Below, piece after piece: positions 7,865 to 15,721 of a stretch of DNA of 27,554 nt (position 1 is the first letter of the stretch; every line of letters starts with the position of its first letter). This DNA comes from CAZFLM01 sp964519955 (GTDB lineage: Bacteria; Armatimonadota; Chthonomonadetes; Chthonomonadales; CAJBBX01). The DNA lies in assembly GCA_964519955.1 (NCBI GenBank), contig CAZFLM010000082.1, positions 1-27,554 of the forward strand, read 5' to 3'. The position numbers were made by a program, and so were the translations under genes. The notes beneath the pieces are model-generated. The model saw only the letters and a list, made by a program, of their open reading frames with translations. It was not told the DNA's origin and searched no databases.

Positions 7865-9136
7865 CTACATCCCGTTCATCTCGGTCCACGCCGTGTCGAA
7901 CTGCCACTCGCCCGGCCCGGACGAGAAGTAGCCGCTCACCGCGTGGATGCTGTTGGTCCCGTTGAAGGTGTACTTGTTGCAGATCACCGAGCCGTACAGG
8001 TTGTTGGTGCCGTTGAACGTAATGCTCCCCGTCGTGCTCGTGTTGATGGCGTACACCCCGAAGCGCCCCTCGCCGTTCCCGTTCAGGGTGAGCGAGCAGC
8101 TCTCGCCCACGTAAACCTTGCAGGCCTTGGACGGGTCCGTCGCCATGCTCACCGAGGCGTTCCCGCCATTGAACACGAACGTCTTGGCGGCCCCGGTGCT
8201 GCTGATGCACCAGATGTTGATCGGCCCGCTCGTGTTGTCGAGAATGACGTTCCAGGTCCCGTTGAAGGTCATCGAGTTCAGGTAGTAGTTCGCTCCGCCC
8301 GATTTGCCGTAGAGCGTCACAGTGCCGGTGCCATTGGCGGAGATGGAGTTGCTCGAGATCGCACTGGCGATGCTCTTCTTACTGCCGCTCGTCCCGTTGT
8401 AGGTCCCGCTGGTCAGATAGGCCGTCGCCAGTCCGTTGTCGTTGACCGCGGCCAACGTCGTGAGCCCTCCGGTCACGGTGCTCGCCGCCACCTGGGTCAC
8501 GGTCGGCCAGGTGATATCGGGCCTAACCGCGGTGGCATAGCGGCCCGACGGGTTGATCGTCGCGGAGGCCGAGCTGCCATGCAGCCCGATCGTGCCATCC
8601 GAGATCGTGTTGGCGCTGCCGTTGATCGTCACCGTCCCGGACGTGCCCACGCTTCCGTCGATCGTCTGGGTGCCGTTTATGACGCCGGAGATCTTGCTGT
8701 AGACGGCGTAGTTGTACGCCGACCCGCCCTTCGCCTGGATTCGGACGGTGCGCTTGAAGCCGGACACGGTGCCCGTCGAGACGATGAGGATCGTGGACGG
8801 TGGGCTCGACGCATCGGCGATGGCCGTCCCGTCGGTCTTGGTGCAGTAGACCGAGAACGAGCCTGCCCAGGTGCCGCTCCCCAGCGTGCCCGTGCCCGGC
8901 GATCCGGTGACGTGCGCCGACGAGCCGCTGGTGAGGCGGTTCAGCTCGTAGTTGATGCCCGCCTCGGCCAGATCCAGGGCGGCGGCATAGCGCGACTCGG
9001 TGTCCGCCCGATGACGGTGCGCCACCGCCAGTTGGCCCATCCCCATCACCATCACCGTTATGATGACGATGAGGAAGAGCACGCCGACCAGAACGGCGCC
9101 GCGCCTGCGGGCGCGGGAACGGCGGTAGATGCGCAT
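7865..9136 (-). CDS. PilX N-terminal domain protein, first paralogue
   Basis: A 423-residue pilin-like protein, first gene of the minus-strand operon. A highly basic head (MRIYRRSRARRRG) precedes AVLVGVLFLIVIITVMVMG, then ADTESRYAAALDLAEAGIN, nearly the same as in the next gene. The body is again Gly/Ser/Thr/Asn-rich with repeated short beta-turn units (TINGSANTIS, TFNGTWN, VFNGGNAS, TFNGTNN), consistent with a beta-helix. The ATG at 9136 follows GAGGG about ten bases upstream. The two paralogues share order and layout, so they arose by tandem duplication, but the bodies have diverged. The 237-base gap to the divergent glycosidase probably holds promoters for both directions; a TTGACA at 9270-9275 is the only consensus-like -35 seen there, with no good -10. 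Confidence 0.75.
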   Translation of the reverse strand: MRIYRRSRARRRGAVLVGVLFLIVIITVMVMGMGQLAVAHRHRADTESRYAAALDLAEAGINYELNRLTSGSSAHVTGSPGTGTLGSGTWAGSFSVYCTKTDGTAIADASSPPSTILIVSTGTVSGFKRTVRIQAKGGSAYNYAVYSKISGVINGTQTIDGSVGTSGTVTINGSANTISDGTIGLHGSSASATINPSGRYATAVRPDITWPTVTQVAASTVTGGLTTLAAVNDNGLATAYLTSGTYNGTSGSKKSIASAISSNSISANGTGTVTLYGKSGGANYYLNSMTFNGTWNVILDNTSGPINIWCISSTGAAKTFVFNGGNASVSMATDPSKACKVYVGESCSLTLNGNGEGRFGVYAINTSTTGSITFNGTNNLYGSVICNKYTFNGTNSIHAVSGYFSSGPGEWQFDTAWTEMNGM

Positions 9137-9373
9137 GGTCTTTGACCCTCTGGCTCCGCGGCACTGCCGCTCCGCGAGCGCGACGCTATGGGGGCGTCAA
9201 TTGCTCCTTCCACTACCTGCCCGCGCAGCATCCCCGCACGGATACCTGCAGCGGCCAATCCCAGCACCCTTGACAGGAATGCGGAGGGTCTCCCAGTAAC
9301 AACGCGTTGCGGGCCGCGTACCGCATCTGGACGCGGGGGAGCCCGACACGAAGCCAACCCCATAGGAGCGAAC

Positions 9374-11284
9374 ATGCACACCGCAACGGCGAGCGCGCTG
9401 CTTCTCGGCGCCCTGCTGATCGGCACGACCCTGGCGAGCGCGGCACCAGATGCTCCCGCCGCCCGATGGACGCCCGAGCGAGCCTGGACCTGGTACCGCG
9501 AGCGCCCGTGGATCGTCGGATGCAACTTCATCCCCAGCACGGAGGGCAACACCACCGAGTTCTGGCAGGCGGAGAGCTTCGACGAGCCAACCATCGACCG
9601 CGAACTGGCGCTGGCTCAGTCGCTCGGCTTCAACTCGTGCCGCGTGTTCGTCCAGTACCTGGTCTGGAAGCAGGACCCGAAGGGGCTGCTCCGACGCGTC
9701 GACCGGTTCCTGCGCATCGCCAACTCGCACGGCATCAGCACGGTCATCGTCCCGTTCGACGATTGCACCTTCGGCGATCCGCCTGTCCCAGAGCCCTACC
9801 TGGGCAAGCAGCGCGACCCCATCCCCGGGATGATCGCCTCGAACTGGACGCCCAGCCCCGGCCTCGGCGAGGTGACCGACCGCGCGGCATGGCCGGATCT
9901 GGAGCGGTACATCCGCGACCTCGTCGGGCGCTTCCGCACGGATCGGCGCGTGCTGATGTGGGACGTCTACAACGAACCGGGCAACTCCGGCATGGGCAAC
10001 AAGAGCCTGCCGCTCCTCCGCGAGGTCTTCGGCTGGGCGCGGGCCGCACACCCCACGCAGCCGCTGACCGCCTCCGTCTGGGATGACGGGCTCGTGGACA
10101 TCAACCAGGCGATGGTCGAACTGTCCGACGTGGCCACCTTCCACCGCTACGGCGACCGCACCGCGCTGGAGGCCGTCACCGAGCGCCTCGCAGCCGGCGG
10201 CCGACCGGTGGTCTGCACGGAGTTCCTGGCGCGCCCGACCGGCAGCAAGTGGGCCGTCGACCTGCCGTACCTGCGCGAGAAGAAGGTGGGGTGCTACTGC
10301 TGGGGTCTCGTGAACGGGCGCATGCAGTGCCAGTTCGCCTGGTGGTCGAAGCGCGACGCGCCCGAGCCGGAGGTGTGGTTCCACGACCTGTTCCGCCGCG
10401 ACGGCAGCCCGTACGACCCCTACGAGGTCGCCGCGATCCGCCGATTGACGGATGCGCCCGGCGTCGCCCGCCTCAAGCCGCTGTTCGAGCACCCGCTGCG
10501 CGACACGTGCGTCTGCCTGGGCAGCGACGGCGCGTACTACCTGACCGGCACGACCGGCAGCCCGACGTGGTGGGCCACGAACGACGGCATCGAGCTGTGG
10601 CGGTCGGCCGACCTGAGGAGGTGGGTGCGCATCGGCTTCGTCTGGACGTTCGAGCGCGACGGCGCGTGGCAGAAGCGCTTCATCGACGGCAAGCGCGCCG
10701 TCTGGGCCCCGGAGATCCACTGCGCGAAGGGCACTTACTGGATCGCGTACTGCGTCAACACGGGTGGCACGGGCATCCTGCGCAGCGTGAGTGGCAAGCC
10801 GGAAGGCCCCTACGAGGATGTGAAGAAGGACGGCCCGCTCACCGGCGAGATCGACGCGTCGCTCTTCTTCGATGACGACGGGGCAGCCTACTTCGTGTAC
10901 CAGAACGGCAAGATCGCGCGTCTGAAGGACGACATGACAGGCCTGGCAGAGGAGCCGCGGCTCATCAAGCCCGGCAATGCCCCGCAGGTCGGCTTCGAGG
11001 GCGCGTTCCTCTTCAAGGCGAACGGCCGCTACTACCTGTCCTGCGCCGACTTCACCAAGGACGAGTACCACAGCTACGTGGCGTCGGCGCCCAGTCTGGC
11101 CGGACCGTGGGGCGAGCGCTATCTGGCGGTGCCCCACGGCGGCCACAACATGTACTTCCGCGACAAGCGCGGGCGCTGGTGGTCCACGTTCTTCGGCAAC
11201 AGCGGCTACGCGCCGTTCAGGGAGCGCCCCGGCCTGCTGCCGGTGGAGTTCGGCCTGGACGGCGGCGTGCGGCCCAAGCTGTAG
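9374..11284 (+). CDS. Secreted two-domain glycoside hydrolase (GH5-like plus GH43-like)
   Basis: A 636-residue protein with a Sec signal peptide (hydrophobic 8-20, probable cleavage after ASA near residue 23). Residues about 30-345 look like a (beta/alpha)8 cellulase-type barrel: WDVYNEPG holds the presumed acid/base Glu201 and VVCTEFLARP the presumed nucleophile Glu283. Residues about 365-636 look like a five-bladed GH43-type propeller: LRDTCVCLGSDGAYYL (candidate base Asp377), WAPEIH (444-449), IDASLFFDDDG (Asp494) and GFEGAFLFK (candidate acid Glu542). Two catalytic modules in one chain suggest attack on decorated hemicellulose; substrate is not determinable. AGGAG at 9364-9368 supports the ATG at 9374. 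Tandem R4 repeats follow the stop. Confidence 0.82.
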   Translation: MHTATASALLLGALLIGTTLASAAPDAPAARWTPERAWTWYRERPWIVGCNFIPSTEGNTTEFWQAESFDEPTIDRELALAQSLGFNSCRVFVQYLVWKQDPKGLLRRVDRFLRIANSHGISTVIVPFDDCTFGDPPVPEPYLGKQRDPIPGMIASNWTPSPGLGEVTDRAAWPDLERYIRDLVGRFRTDRRVLMWDVYNEPGNSGMGNKSLPLLREVFGWARAAHPTQPLTASVWDDGLVDINQAMVELSDVATFHRYGDRTALEAVTERLAAGGRPVVCTEFLARPTGSKWAVDLPYLREKKVGCYCWGLVNGRMQCQFAWWSKRDAPEPEVWFHDLFRRDGSPYDPYEVAAIRRLTDAPGVARLKPLFEHPLRDTCVCLGSDGAYYLTGTTGSPTWWATNDGIELWRSADLRRWVRIGFVWTFERDGAWQKRFIDGKRAVWAPEIHCAKGTYWIAYCVNTGGTGILRSVSGKPEGPYEDVKKDGPLTGEIDASLFFDDDGAAYFVYQNGKIARLKDDMTGLAEEPRLIKPGNAPQVGFEGAFLFKANGRYYLSCADFTKDEYHSYVASAPSLAGPWGERYLAVPHGGHNMYFRDKRGRWWSTFFGNSGYAPFRERPGLLPVEFGLDGGVRPKL

Positions 11285-11302
11285 AGCCGCCGCTCGCTGT
11301 AC

Positions 11303-11377
11303 CGCGCCGTGGCGGGCCGGGCGTCCCTACCCGCCAGGTCCAGCGCCGTGGTGGGGCGGGCACCCTTTCCCGCCAGG
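11303..11377 (+). repeat. Two tandem copies of palindromic repeat R4
   Basis: Copy one (11303-11338) and copy two (11341-11377) share the frame GCCGTGGnGGG...CCCGCCAGG. In copy one GGCGGG can pair with CCCGCC around a 13-base loop, so each copy can fold into a GC hairpin. Related copies occur at 15984-16014 and 24640-24676, and inverted at 15806-15846. They follow the glycosidase stop and precede the efp promoter, so they may also end transcription. Confidence 0.6.
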
Positions 11378-11408
11378 TGTCGCCCCGGTACCGGCCCAGG
11401 CGCGTTTG

Positions 11409-11438
11409 TGCTATAATCCACCCGCGCGCTTTGCGCGC
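11409..11438 (+). promoter_or_regulatory. Extended -10 promoter of efp with a start-site hairpin
   Basis: TG-C-TATAAT (TG 11409-11410, perfect TATAAT 11412-11417) is a consensus extended -10 element in otherwise very GC-rich DNA. No clear -35 is present, as is allowed for extended -10 promoters. Transcription would start near 11424, just where GCGCGC-TTT-GCGCGC (11424-11438) could form a hairpin at the very 5' end of the mRNA, possibly stabilising it. Confidence 0.65.
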
Positions 11439-11469
11439 TTCACGAGCGACGGAGGCAAGCCCAAGTCCC

Positions 11470-12027
11470 ATGGACACCAGCGATTTCCGAAATGGTCTCA
11501 GCATTATCCAGGACAACGACATCTTCACGATCGTCGAGTTCCAGCACGTAAAGCCCGGCAAGGGCGGCGCGTTCGTGCGCACGAAGCTGCGCAACATCAA
11601 GACCGGCGCCACGATCGACAAGACGTTCCGAGCCGGCGAAAAGATGGAACAGGCCCGCGTCGAGCGTCGTCCCATGCAATACCTCTACAACCAGGACGAC
11701 GAGTACTACCTCATGGACCCGACCACCTACGACCAGATCTCGGTTGCGGCCGGCGCGTTTGGCGCGGCGGTGAAGTACCTGAAGGACGGCATGGAGGTCA
11801 TGGTGGTCGACTGCGACGGCAGCATCATCGCGGCCGAGGTACCGTTCTTCGTCGAGCTTGAGGTGGCCGAGACCGACCCCGGCGTCCGTGGCGACACCGC
11901 GTCGGGCGGCTCCAAGCCTGCGACGCTCGAGACCGGCGCCGTCATCCAGGTTCCGTTCTTCATTAACGTAGGTGACCGCGTAAAGGTGGATACGCGCGTC
12001 GACACTTACCTCGAGCGCGCGAAGTAG
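11470..12027 (+). CDS. efp: Translation elongation factor P
   Basis: A 185-residue protein, the normal EF-P length, which enters stalled ribosomes and speeds peptide-bond formation at polyproline stretches. It starts DFRNGLSIIQDNDIFTIVEFQHVKPGKGGAFVR, with Lys31 in the PGKGG loop at the position modified in other bacteria. Domain I is followed by two OB domains (YLMDPTTYDQI, VPFFVELEV) and a C-terminal block with ETGAVIQVPFFINVGD and VKVDTRVDTYLERAK. GGAGG at 11451-11455 is 14 bases from the ATG, a long but usable spacing; no alternative start lies between. No EF-P lysine-modifying enzyme gene is in the window. It heads a run of five same-strand genes reaching accC. Confidence 0.97.
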   Translation: MDTSDFRNGLSIIQDNDIFTIVEFQHVKPGKGGAFVRTKLRNIKTGATIDKTFRAGEKMEQARVERRPMQYLYNQDDEYYLMDPTTYDQISVAAGAFGAAVKYLKDGMEVMVVDCDGSIIAAEVPFFVELEVAETDPGVRGDTASGGSKPATLETGAVIQVPFFINVGDRVKVDTRVDTYLERAK

Positions 12028-12048
12028 AGGGCACAGCCGCCGACCGCT

Positions 12049-12071
12049 GGGGCCGCACGTTCCGCGGCCCT
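12049..12071 (+). promoter_or_regulatory. Hairpin between efp and the membrane-protein gene
   Basis: GGGCCGC (12050-12056) pairs with GCGGCCC (12064-12070), extended by a G-T pair, around a 7-base loop. There is no T-run, so it is more likely a partial terminator or mRNA-stability element that lets efp be expressed more than the genes after it. Confidence 0.45.
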
Positions 12072-12100
12072 ACCGCAGCCGTCCTCCCAGAGGTGTCCAC

Positions 12101-13360
12101 GTGCGCAAGATGACAGTCAGGTCCCGGTCCAACGAACGGCTCAAGGTTGTCCTCCTCGACTGGACCCGCAGGTTCATGCAGTTAGCGGCCCTGGCCACCG
12201 TGCTGGCGGTCGTGTACCTGGTCTGGGGCTTCTTCTCGGGCGGCGCCAGCGAATGGGCCACGCTGAACGAGGCGGCTCGGACGCGGATCGCGACGAACGT
12301 CAACGGCGGCATCCACATCCTGAACGTCAGCCTCGCGATCCTGCTCCTGACGTGCTGCATCCTGTACCTGGACGAAGAGGCGCTCGGATACGGCCTGCTT
12401 GCCGGCGCATGCTTCCTCTACTTCGGCATCCCGTACCTCATCGGCTTCACGATGCCGGACTCTATCGCCGAGTGGGAGCGGTCGAAGAACCAGGTCATCC
12501 TGGCGTTGCTGGCCGAGTTGCGCCTGGCAGGCATGCTGCTTGCCGTGCCAGGCCTGGTCCTGGCCCTGCGCGACATGGTGATGCGCATCACGGACGGCAG
12601 CCGGCGCAAGCGCGACGAGCTAACCGCCATGCAGTACGGCGGCGGCGTCGAGGAGGAGAAGCCGGTCCGGCCCGCGATCGTCGGCGCACTCGCCGCCTGC
12701 TGGCAGCTCCCGTTCTGCCGTGAGTTCATCCGGCTTCGCTGCCCGATCTACCACCGCAAGACGCGATGCTGGCGGCAGCGGGTGGGCTGCATGTGCGAGG
12801 AGAACGTCATCCGCACGGCGATGGCCGAGATGATGGCCGAGGCCGAGCAGGAAGAGACCGATTCGGGCCCGGTCGACTTCGCGAGCCCCGTCGACGACGG
12901 CCGGCGCATCGATCTGGGAACAGGGCGTCCCATCGAGAAGACGCGCCCGGTTCGGCGGCCGCGCCCGATCGCGAGTGTGCCCCGCAACCAGGTGCGCATC
13001 CCGCACAACCCGAACATCCCGATGTCGAAGAAGAAGGAGCGCTGCCGCAACTGCGTCATCTTCAACGAGCATCAGCGCCTGAAGTACCAACTGCTGGCGC
13101 CACTGGTTGTGCTGGTGATTCCCGTGGCGGCGGTCCTCGAGGTCGCCCAGATCCAGGGTATGCTGGGCGGCGTGCTGAAGGGGCTCGACAACCTGATGCA
13201 GCGCCTGTCGCTCAGCCCGACGACTTCGGCAGTCGGCCTGGAGAACATCGCCAATCAGGAGCTGATCGCTCAGTACGCGATCATCGGATGCCTCGTGATG
13301 ATCGTCACGACGGCGATGCTCCGCTTCCTGGAGCACTGCATGTTCCGCCTGAAGGTGTAG
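12101..13360 (+). CDS. Six-helix membrane protein with a Cys-rich loop, unknown function
   Basis: A 419-residue protein that I do not recognise. Hydrophobic segments lie near 26-46, 72-90, 94-116, 131-158, 331-348 and 388-409. Between helices 4 and 5 is a long polar stretch (about 160-330), probably cytoplasmic, containing clustered cysteines: C200-x5-C206-x7-C214-x8-C223-x6-C230-x-C232, then after a Pro/Arg-rich linker C315-x2-C318. That spacing could bind Zn or an Fe-S cluster, or be redox active; none is shown. The GTG at 12101 is preferred over an ATG three codons later because AGAGGT (12089-12094) sits 6 bases before it. It lies 73 bases after efp and 82 before accB, so a link to translation or fatty-acid synthesis is suggested only by position. 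Confidence 0.8.
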   Translation: MRKMTVRSRSNERLKVVLLDWTRRFMQLAALATVLAVVYLVWGFFSGGASEWATLNEAARTRIATNVNGGIHILNVSLAILLLTCCILYLDEEALGYGLLAGACFLYFGIPYLIGFTMPDSIAEWERSKNQVILALLAELRLAGMLLAVPGLVLALRDMVMRITDGSRRKRDELTAMQYGGGVEEEKPVRPAIVGALAACWQLPFCREFIRLRCPIYHRKTRCWRQRVGCMCEENVIRTAMAEMMAEAEQEETDSGPVDFASPVDDGRRIDLGTGRPIEKTRPVRRPRPIASVPRNQVRIPHNPNIPMSKKKERCRNCVIFNEHQRLKYQLLAPLVVLVIPVAAVLEVAQIQGMLGGVLKGLDNLMQRLSLSPTTSAVGLENIANQELIAQYAIIGCLVMIVTTAMLRFLEHCMFRLKV

Positions 13361-13442
13361 CGGCGACGAGACGGAACGACCTTGGCCGGGGCGCTGCCTG
13401 CCGCGCCATCCGTTTGGCAGAGGACTACTTGGGACGAGCAGC

Positions 13443-13880
13443 ATGAATCTGGACACGGTTGAGAAGCTGGTGGATCTGGTGGCCGCGGCGAACGTGCGCG
13501 AAGTGAGCGTGCGCGAGGGCGGCGTACGCGTCACGGTGCGCAAGGGCGACTGGCCCGCGCCGCAGCCCGGCGTCGCCGAACCCGCCTCGCTGGCGCCCGC
13601 CCCCGCCGACGAGGACGCCGCGTCGCCTGCCCCGGAAGTCGATCTCGGCCTCGCCATCGAGTCGCCCATGGTCGGCGTCTTCCACCAGGCGTCGCCGGCC
13701 GTGCAAGCCGGATGGAGCATCAAGGCCGGCCAAGTCGTAGGGGTCATCGAGTCGATGAAGCTCCTGAGCGACGTCCGCGCCGCACAGGGAGGCATCGTGC
13801 GGGCCGTGCTGGTCGACGAGGGCATGGCCGTGGAGTTCGGCCAGCCTCTGTTCGAGCTGGCGCCGCCCAACGCACAGTGA
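13443..13880 (+). CDS. accB: Biotin carboxyl carrier protein of acetyl-CoA carboxylase
   Basis: A 145-residue carrier that shuttles carboxybiotin from biotin carboxylase to the carboxyltransferase in the first step of fatty-acid synthesis. The N-terminus (LDTVEKLVDLVAAANVREVSV) is the usual helical AccB start. A Pro/Ala-rich linker spans about 37-66, and the biotinyl domain from about 70 holds ESMKL, with Lys106 the biotinylation site (the common form is EAMKM; Ser for Ala occurs in the family). The C-terminus EGMAVEFGQPLFEL is standard. It is followed by a pilin-like gene after 14 bases and by accC after that. No accA or accD is present here. Confidence 0.95.
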   Translation: MNLDTVEKLVDLVAAANVREVSVREGGVRVTVRKGDWPAPQPGVAEPASLAPAPADEDAASPAPEVDLGLAIESPMVGVFHQASPAVQAGWSIKAGQVVGVIESMKLLSDVRAAQGGIVRAVLVDEGMAVEFGQPLFELAPPNAQ

Positions 13881-13894
13881 CGGAGGGCCAGTCC

Positions 13895-14260
13895 ATGCGG
13901 CGAGCAACGTGCAGAGGCGGCGGGATGGTCGGCATGCTGGTCGCTGTGGCCATCATCGCCGTGGCCGCGGTGTTCATCCTGCCCCGCCTGCTGGGTGGCA
14001 CCACCCCCGACGGTAAGAAGGTCAAGGCGCCCATCACGGTGGCCCGCGACACCGTGTGCCAGACCAATCTACGCAGCGTTCGCCAGAGCATCGAGGTCTA
14101 CCGCACCGGCGACACCGAGAGCAAGAACCCGAGCAGCCTCGACGAGTTGCGCGAGCTGCCCCAGGATCTGCGTCGGTGTCCCGTCGGCGGCGAGACCTAT
14201 CAGTACGACCCGGCCACCGGCAGCGTACGGTGTCCGCACTCCGGACACGAGTCCTACTGA
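13895..14260 (+). CDS. Small pilin-like protein between accB and accC
   Basis: A 121-residue protein with basic leader MRRATCRGGG, then MVGMLVAVAIIAVAAVFILP, a single hydrophobic helix (about 11-30) in the position of a prepilin signal. The usual Glu at +5 is absent (Leu15 if cleavage is after Gly10). The soluble part has TNLRSVRQSIEVYR followed by SSLDELRELPQDLRRCPVGG and YQYDPATGSVRCPHSGH, the calcium-loop-like and Cys-containing ending seen in many GspG-like pseudopilins of environmental bacteria. GGAGGG (13882-13887) supports the ATG at 13895, not an upstream in-frame ATG at 13712 within accB. It may be a membrane-anchored pseudopilin relative rather than a polymerising pilin. Its place inside an acc operon is unusual. 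Confidence 0.72.
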   Translation: MRRATCRGGGMVGMLVAVAIIAVAAVFILPRLLGGTTPDGKKVKAPITVARDTVCQTNLRSVRQSIEVYRTGDTESKNPSSLDELRELPQDLRRCPVGGETYQYDPATGSVRCPHSGHESY

Positions 14261-14317
14261 GTCTCCGGTGACACGCGTCGGCCGAACCGAGGCCGTTACG
14301 CACGGGTATCCCCATCC

Positions 14318-15673
14318 ATGTTCAAGAAGGTCCTGATAGCCAACCGCGGCGAGATCGCCGTCCGCATCATACGAGCCTGCCGCGAGCTTCGCGTCCGCAC
14401 CGTTGCCGTCCACTCCACCGCGGATCGCGACTCCCTGCACGTGCGCCTCGCCGACGAGTCCGTCTGCATCGGCCCGCCCGCCAACAAAGACAGCTATCTC
14501 CACGCCCCCAATATCATCGGGGCGGCGCACATCACCGGCGCCGAGGCCGTCCATCCGGGTTACGGCTACCTCAGCGAGCAAGCCAGCTTCGCCGAGGCCT
14601 GCGAGGCCTGCAAGCTGGCATTCGTCGGCCCGCCCGCCTCCGCCATCGAGCAGATGGGCAACAAGGCCCGCGCGCGCGAACTGGCCAAGGCCGCCAAGGT
14701 ACCCGTCATCCCCGGATCAGACGGCACCGTCCCCGGTGAGTCCGAGGCGCAGAAGGTCGCGCGGAAGATCGGCTACCCGGTCTACATCAAGGCCGTGGCA
14801 GGCGGGGGCGGCACCGGCATCCGGCGGGTCGACGACGAGGACGAGCTGCCGCGGGCCCTGCAGATGGCGAAGTCGGAAGCCGAGTCCGCGTTCGGCAACC
14901 CCGAAGTCTACATCGAGAAGCTGATCGAGGAGCCGCGGCACATCGAGGCGCAGGTGATGGCGGACGCCCACGGGCACGTGATCCACCTCGGCCTCCGCGA
15001 CTGCTCGGTGCAGAACGTCCGGCACAAGAAGCTGGTCGAGGAGGCGCCGGCCGCCGAGCTGTCCGAGAGCCTGACGGCGAAGATCGCTGAGGCTGCTGTG
15101 CGCCTGGCGCGCAACGTCGGCTACCGCGGCGCGGGCACCGTCGAGTTCCTGGTGGATCGGCACGGCGCCTTCTACTTCCTAGAGATGAACACGCGCCTGC
15201 AGGTCGAGCACCCCGTGACCGAGTTCATCACCGGTGTCGACATCGTGCAGGAGCAGCTCCGCATCGCTTCCGGCGAAGCGCTATCTTGCACCCAGAAGTC
15301 GGTGCGGTTCACCGGACACTCCATCGAGTGCCGCATCACCGCCGAGGACCCGGAGCGCGGCTACGCCCCAACCGCCGGCCGCATCGAGTCCGTGCACTTC
15401 CCGGGCGGCGCCGGCGTGCGCGTGGACAGCCACATCACGGCGGGCTACGACGTGCCGCCCTACTACGACCCGATGCTCGGCAAGCTCATCGTGTGGGCGC
15501 CGGATCGCCCGCGCGCCATCGCCCGCATGGCCCGCTGCCTCGACGAGATGGCGATCACCGGCATCCCCACCAACGTCGAGATGCAGAAGCGGATCATCGC
15601 CAACGCGGCCTACCGCCGGGGCGAGTTCTCCACCGACTTCGTGGCCCGCGAGATCGCCAGCCGCGAGGACTAG
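14318..15673 (+). CDS. accC: Acetyl-CoA carboxylase, biotin carboxylase subunit
   Basis: A 451-residue ATP-grasp enzyme that carboxylates biotin on AccB using ATP and bicarbonate. Visible are the N-terminal KKVLIANRGEIAVRIIRAC, HPGYGYLSE (80-87), Lys116 and Lys158 (ATP-binding lysines), a glycine loop at 162-167, His208, the bicarbonate-site region RHKKLVEEAP and the catalytic EMNTRLQVEHPVTE (289-302). The C-terminal domain has SIECRITAEDP and PPYYDPMLGKLIV. Two departures from the usual sequence stand out: the loop reads GGGGTGIRR where GGGGRGMR is common, and SVQNVRHKK replaces the usual SIQRRHQK with one extra residue. Active-site acids and Arg293 are intact, so activity is expected. No clear ribosome site precedes the ATG. 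Confidence 0.95.
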   Translation: MFKKVLIANRGEIAVRIIRACRELRVRTVAVHSTADRDSLHVRLADESVCIGPPANKDSYLHAPNIIGAAHITGAEAVHPGYGYLSEQASFAEACEACKLAFVGPPASAIEQMGNKARARELAKAAKVPVIPGSDGTVPGESEAQKVARKIGYPVYIKAVAGGGGTGIRRVDDEDELPRALQMAKSEAESAFGNPEVYIEKLIEEPRHIEAQVMADAHGHVIHLGLRDCSVQNVRHKKLVEEAPAAELSESLTAKIAEAAVRLARNVGYRGAGTVEFLVDRHGAFYFLEMNTRLQVEHPVTEFITGVDIVQEQLRIASGEALSCTQKSVRFTGHSIECRITAEDPERGYAPTAGRIESVHFPGGAGVRVDSHITAGYDVPPYYDPMLGKLIVWAPDRPRAIARMARCLDEMAITGIPTNVEMQKRIIANAAYRRGEFSTDFVAREIASRED

Positions 15674-15721
15674 GGCACGCCGGGTGCGTGTGGGGCTGCT
15701 CGGCTCACCTGATCTTGTTCT

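Noticed and set aside
7841..9145. 434-codon plus-strand frame opposite the first PilX-like gene
   Set aside because: Same reason: Arg/Ala/Gly/Val-rich and without any motif.
9197..11146. 649-codon minus-strand frame opposite the glycosidase
   Set aside because: Antisense to a clear catalytic protein; no domain motif seen.
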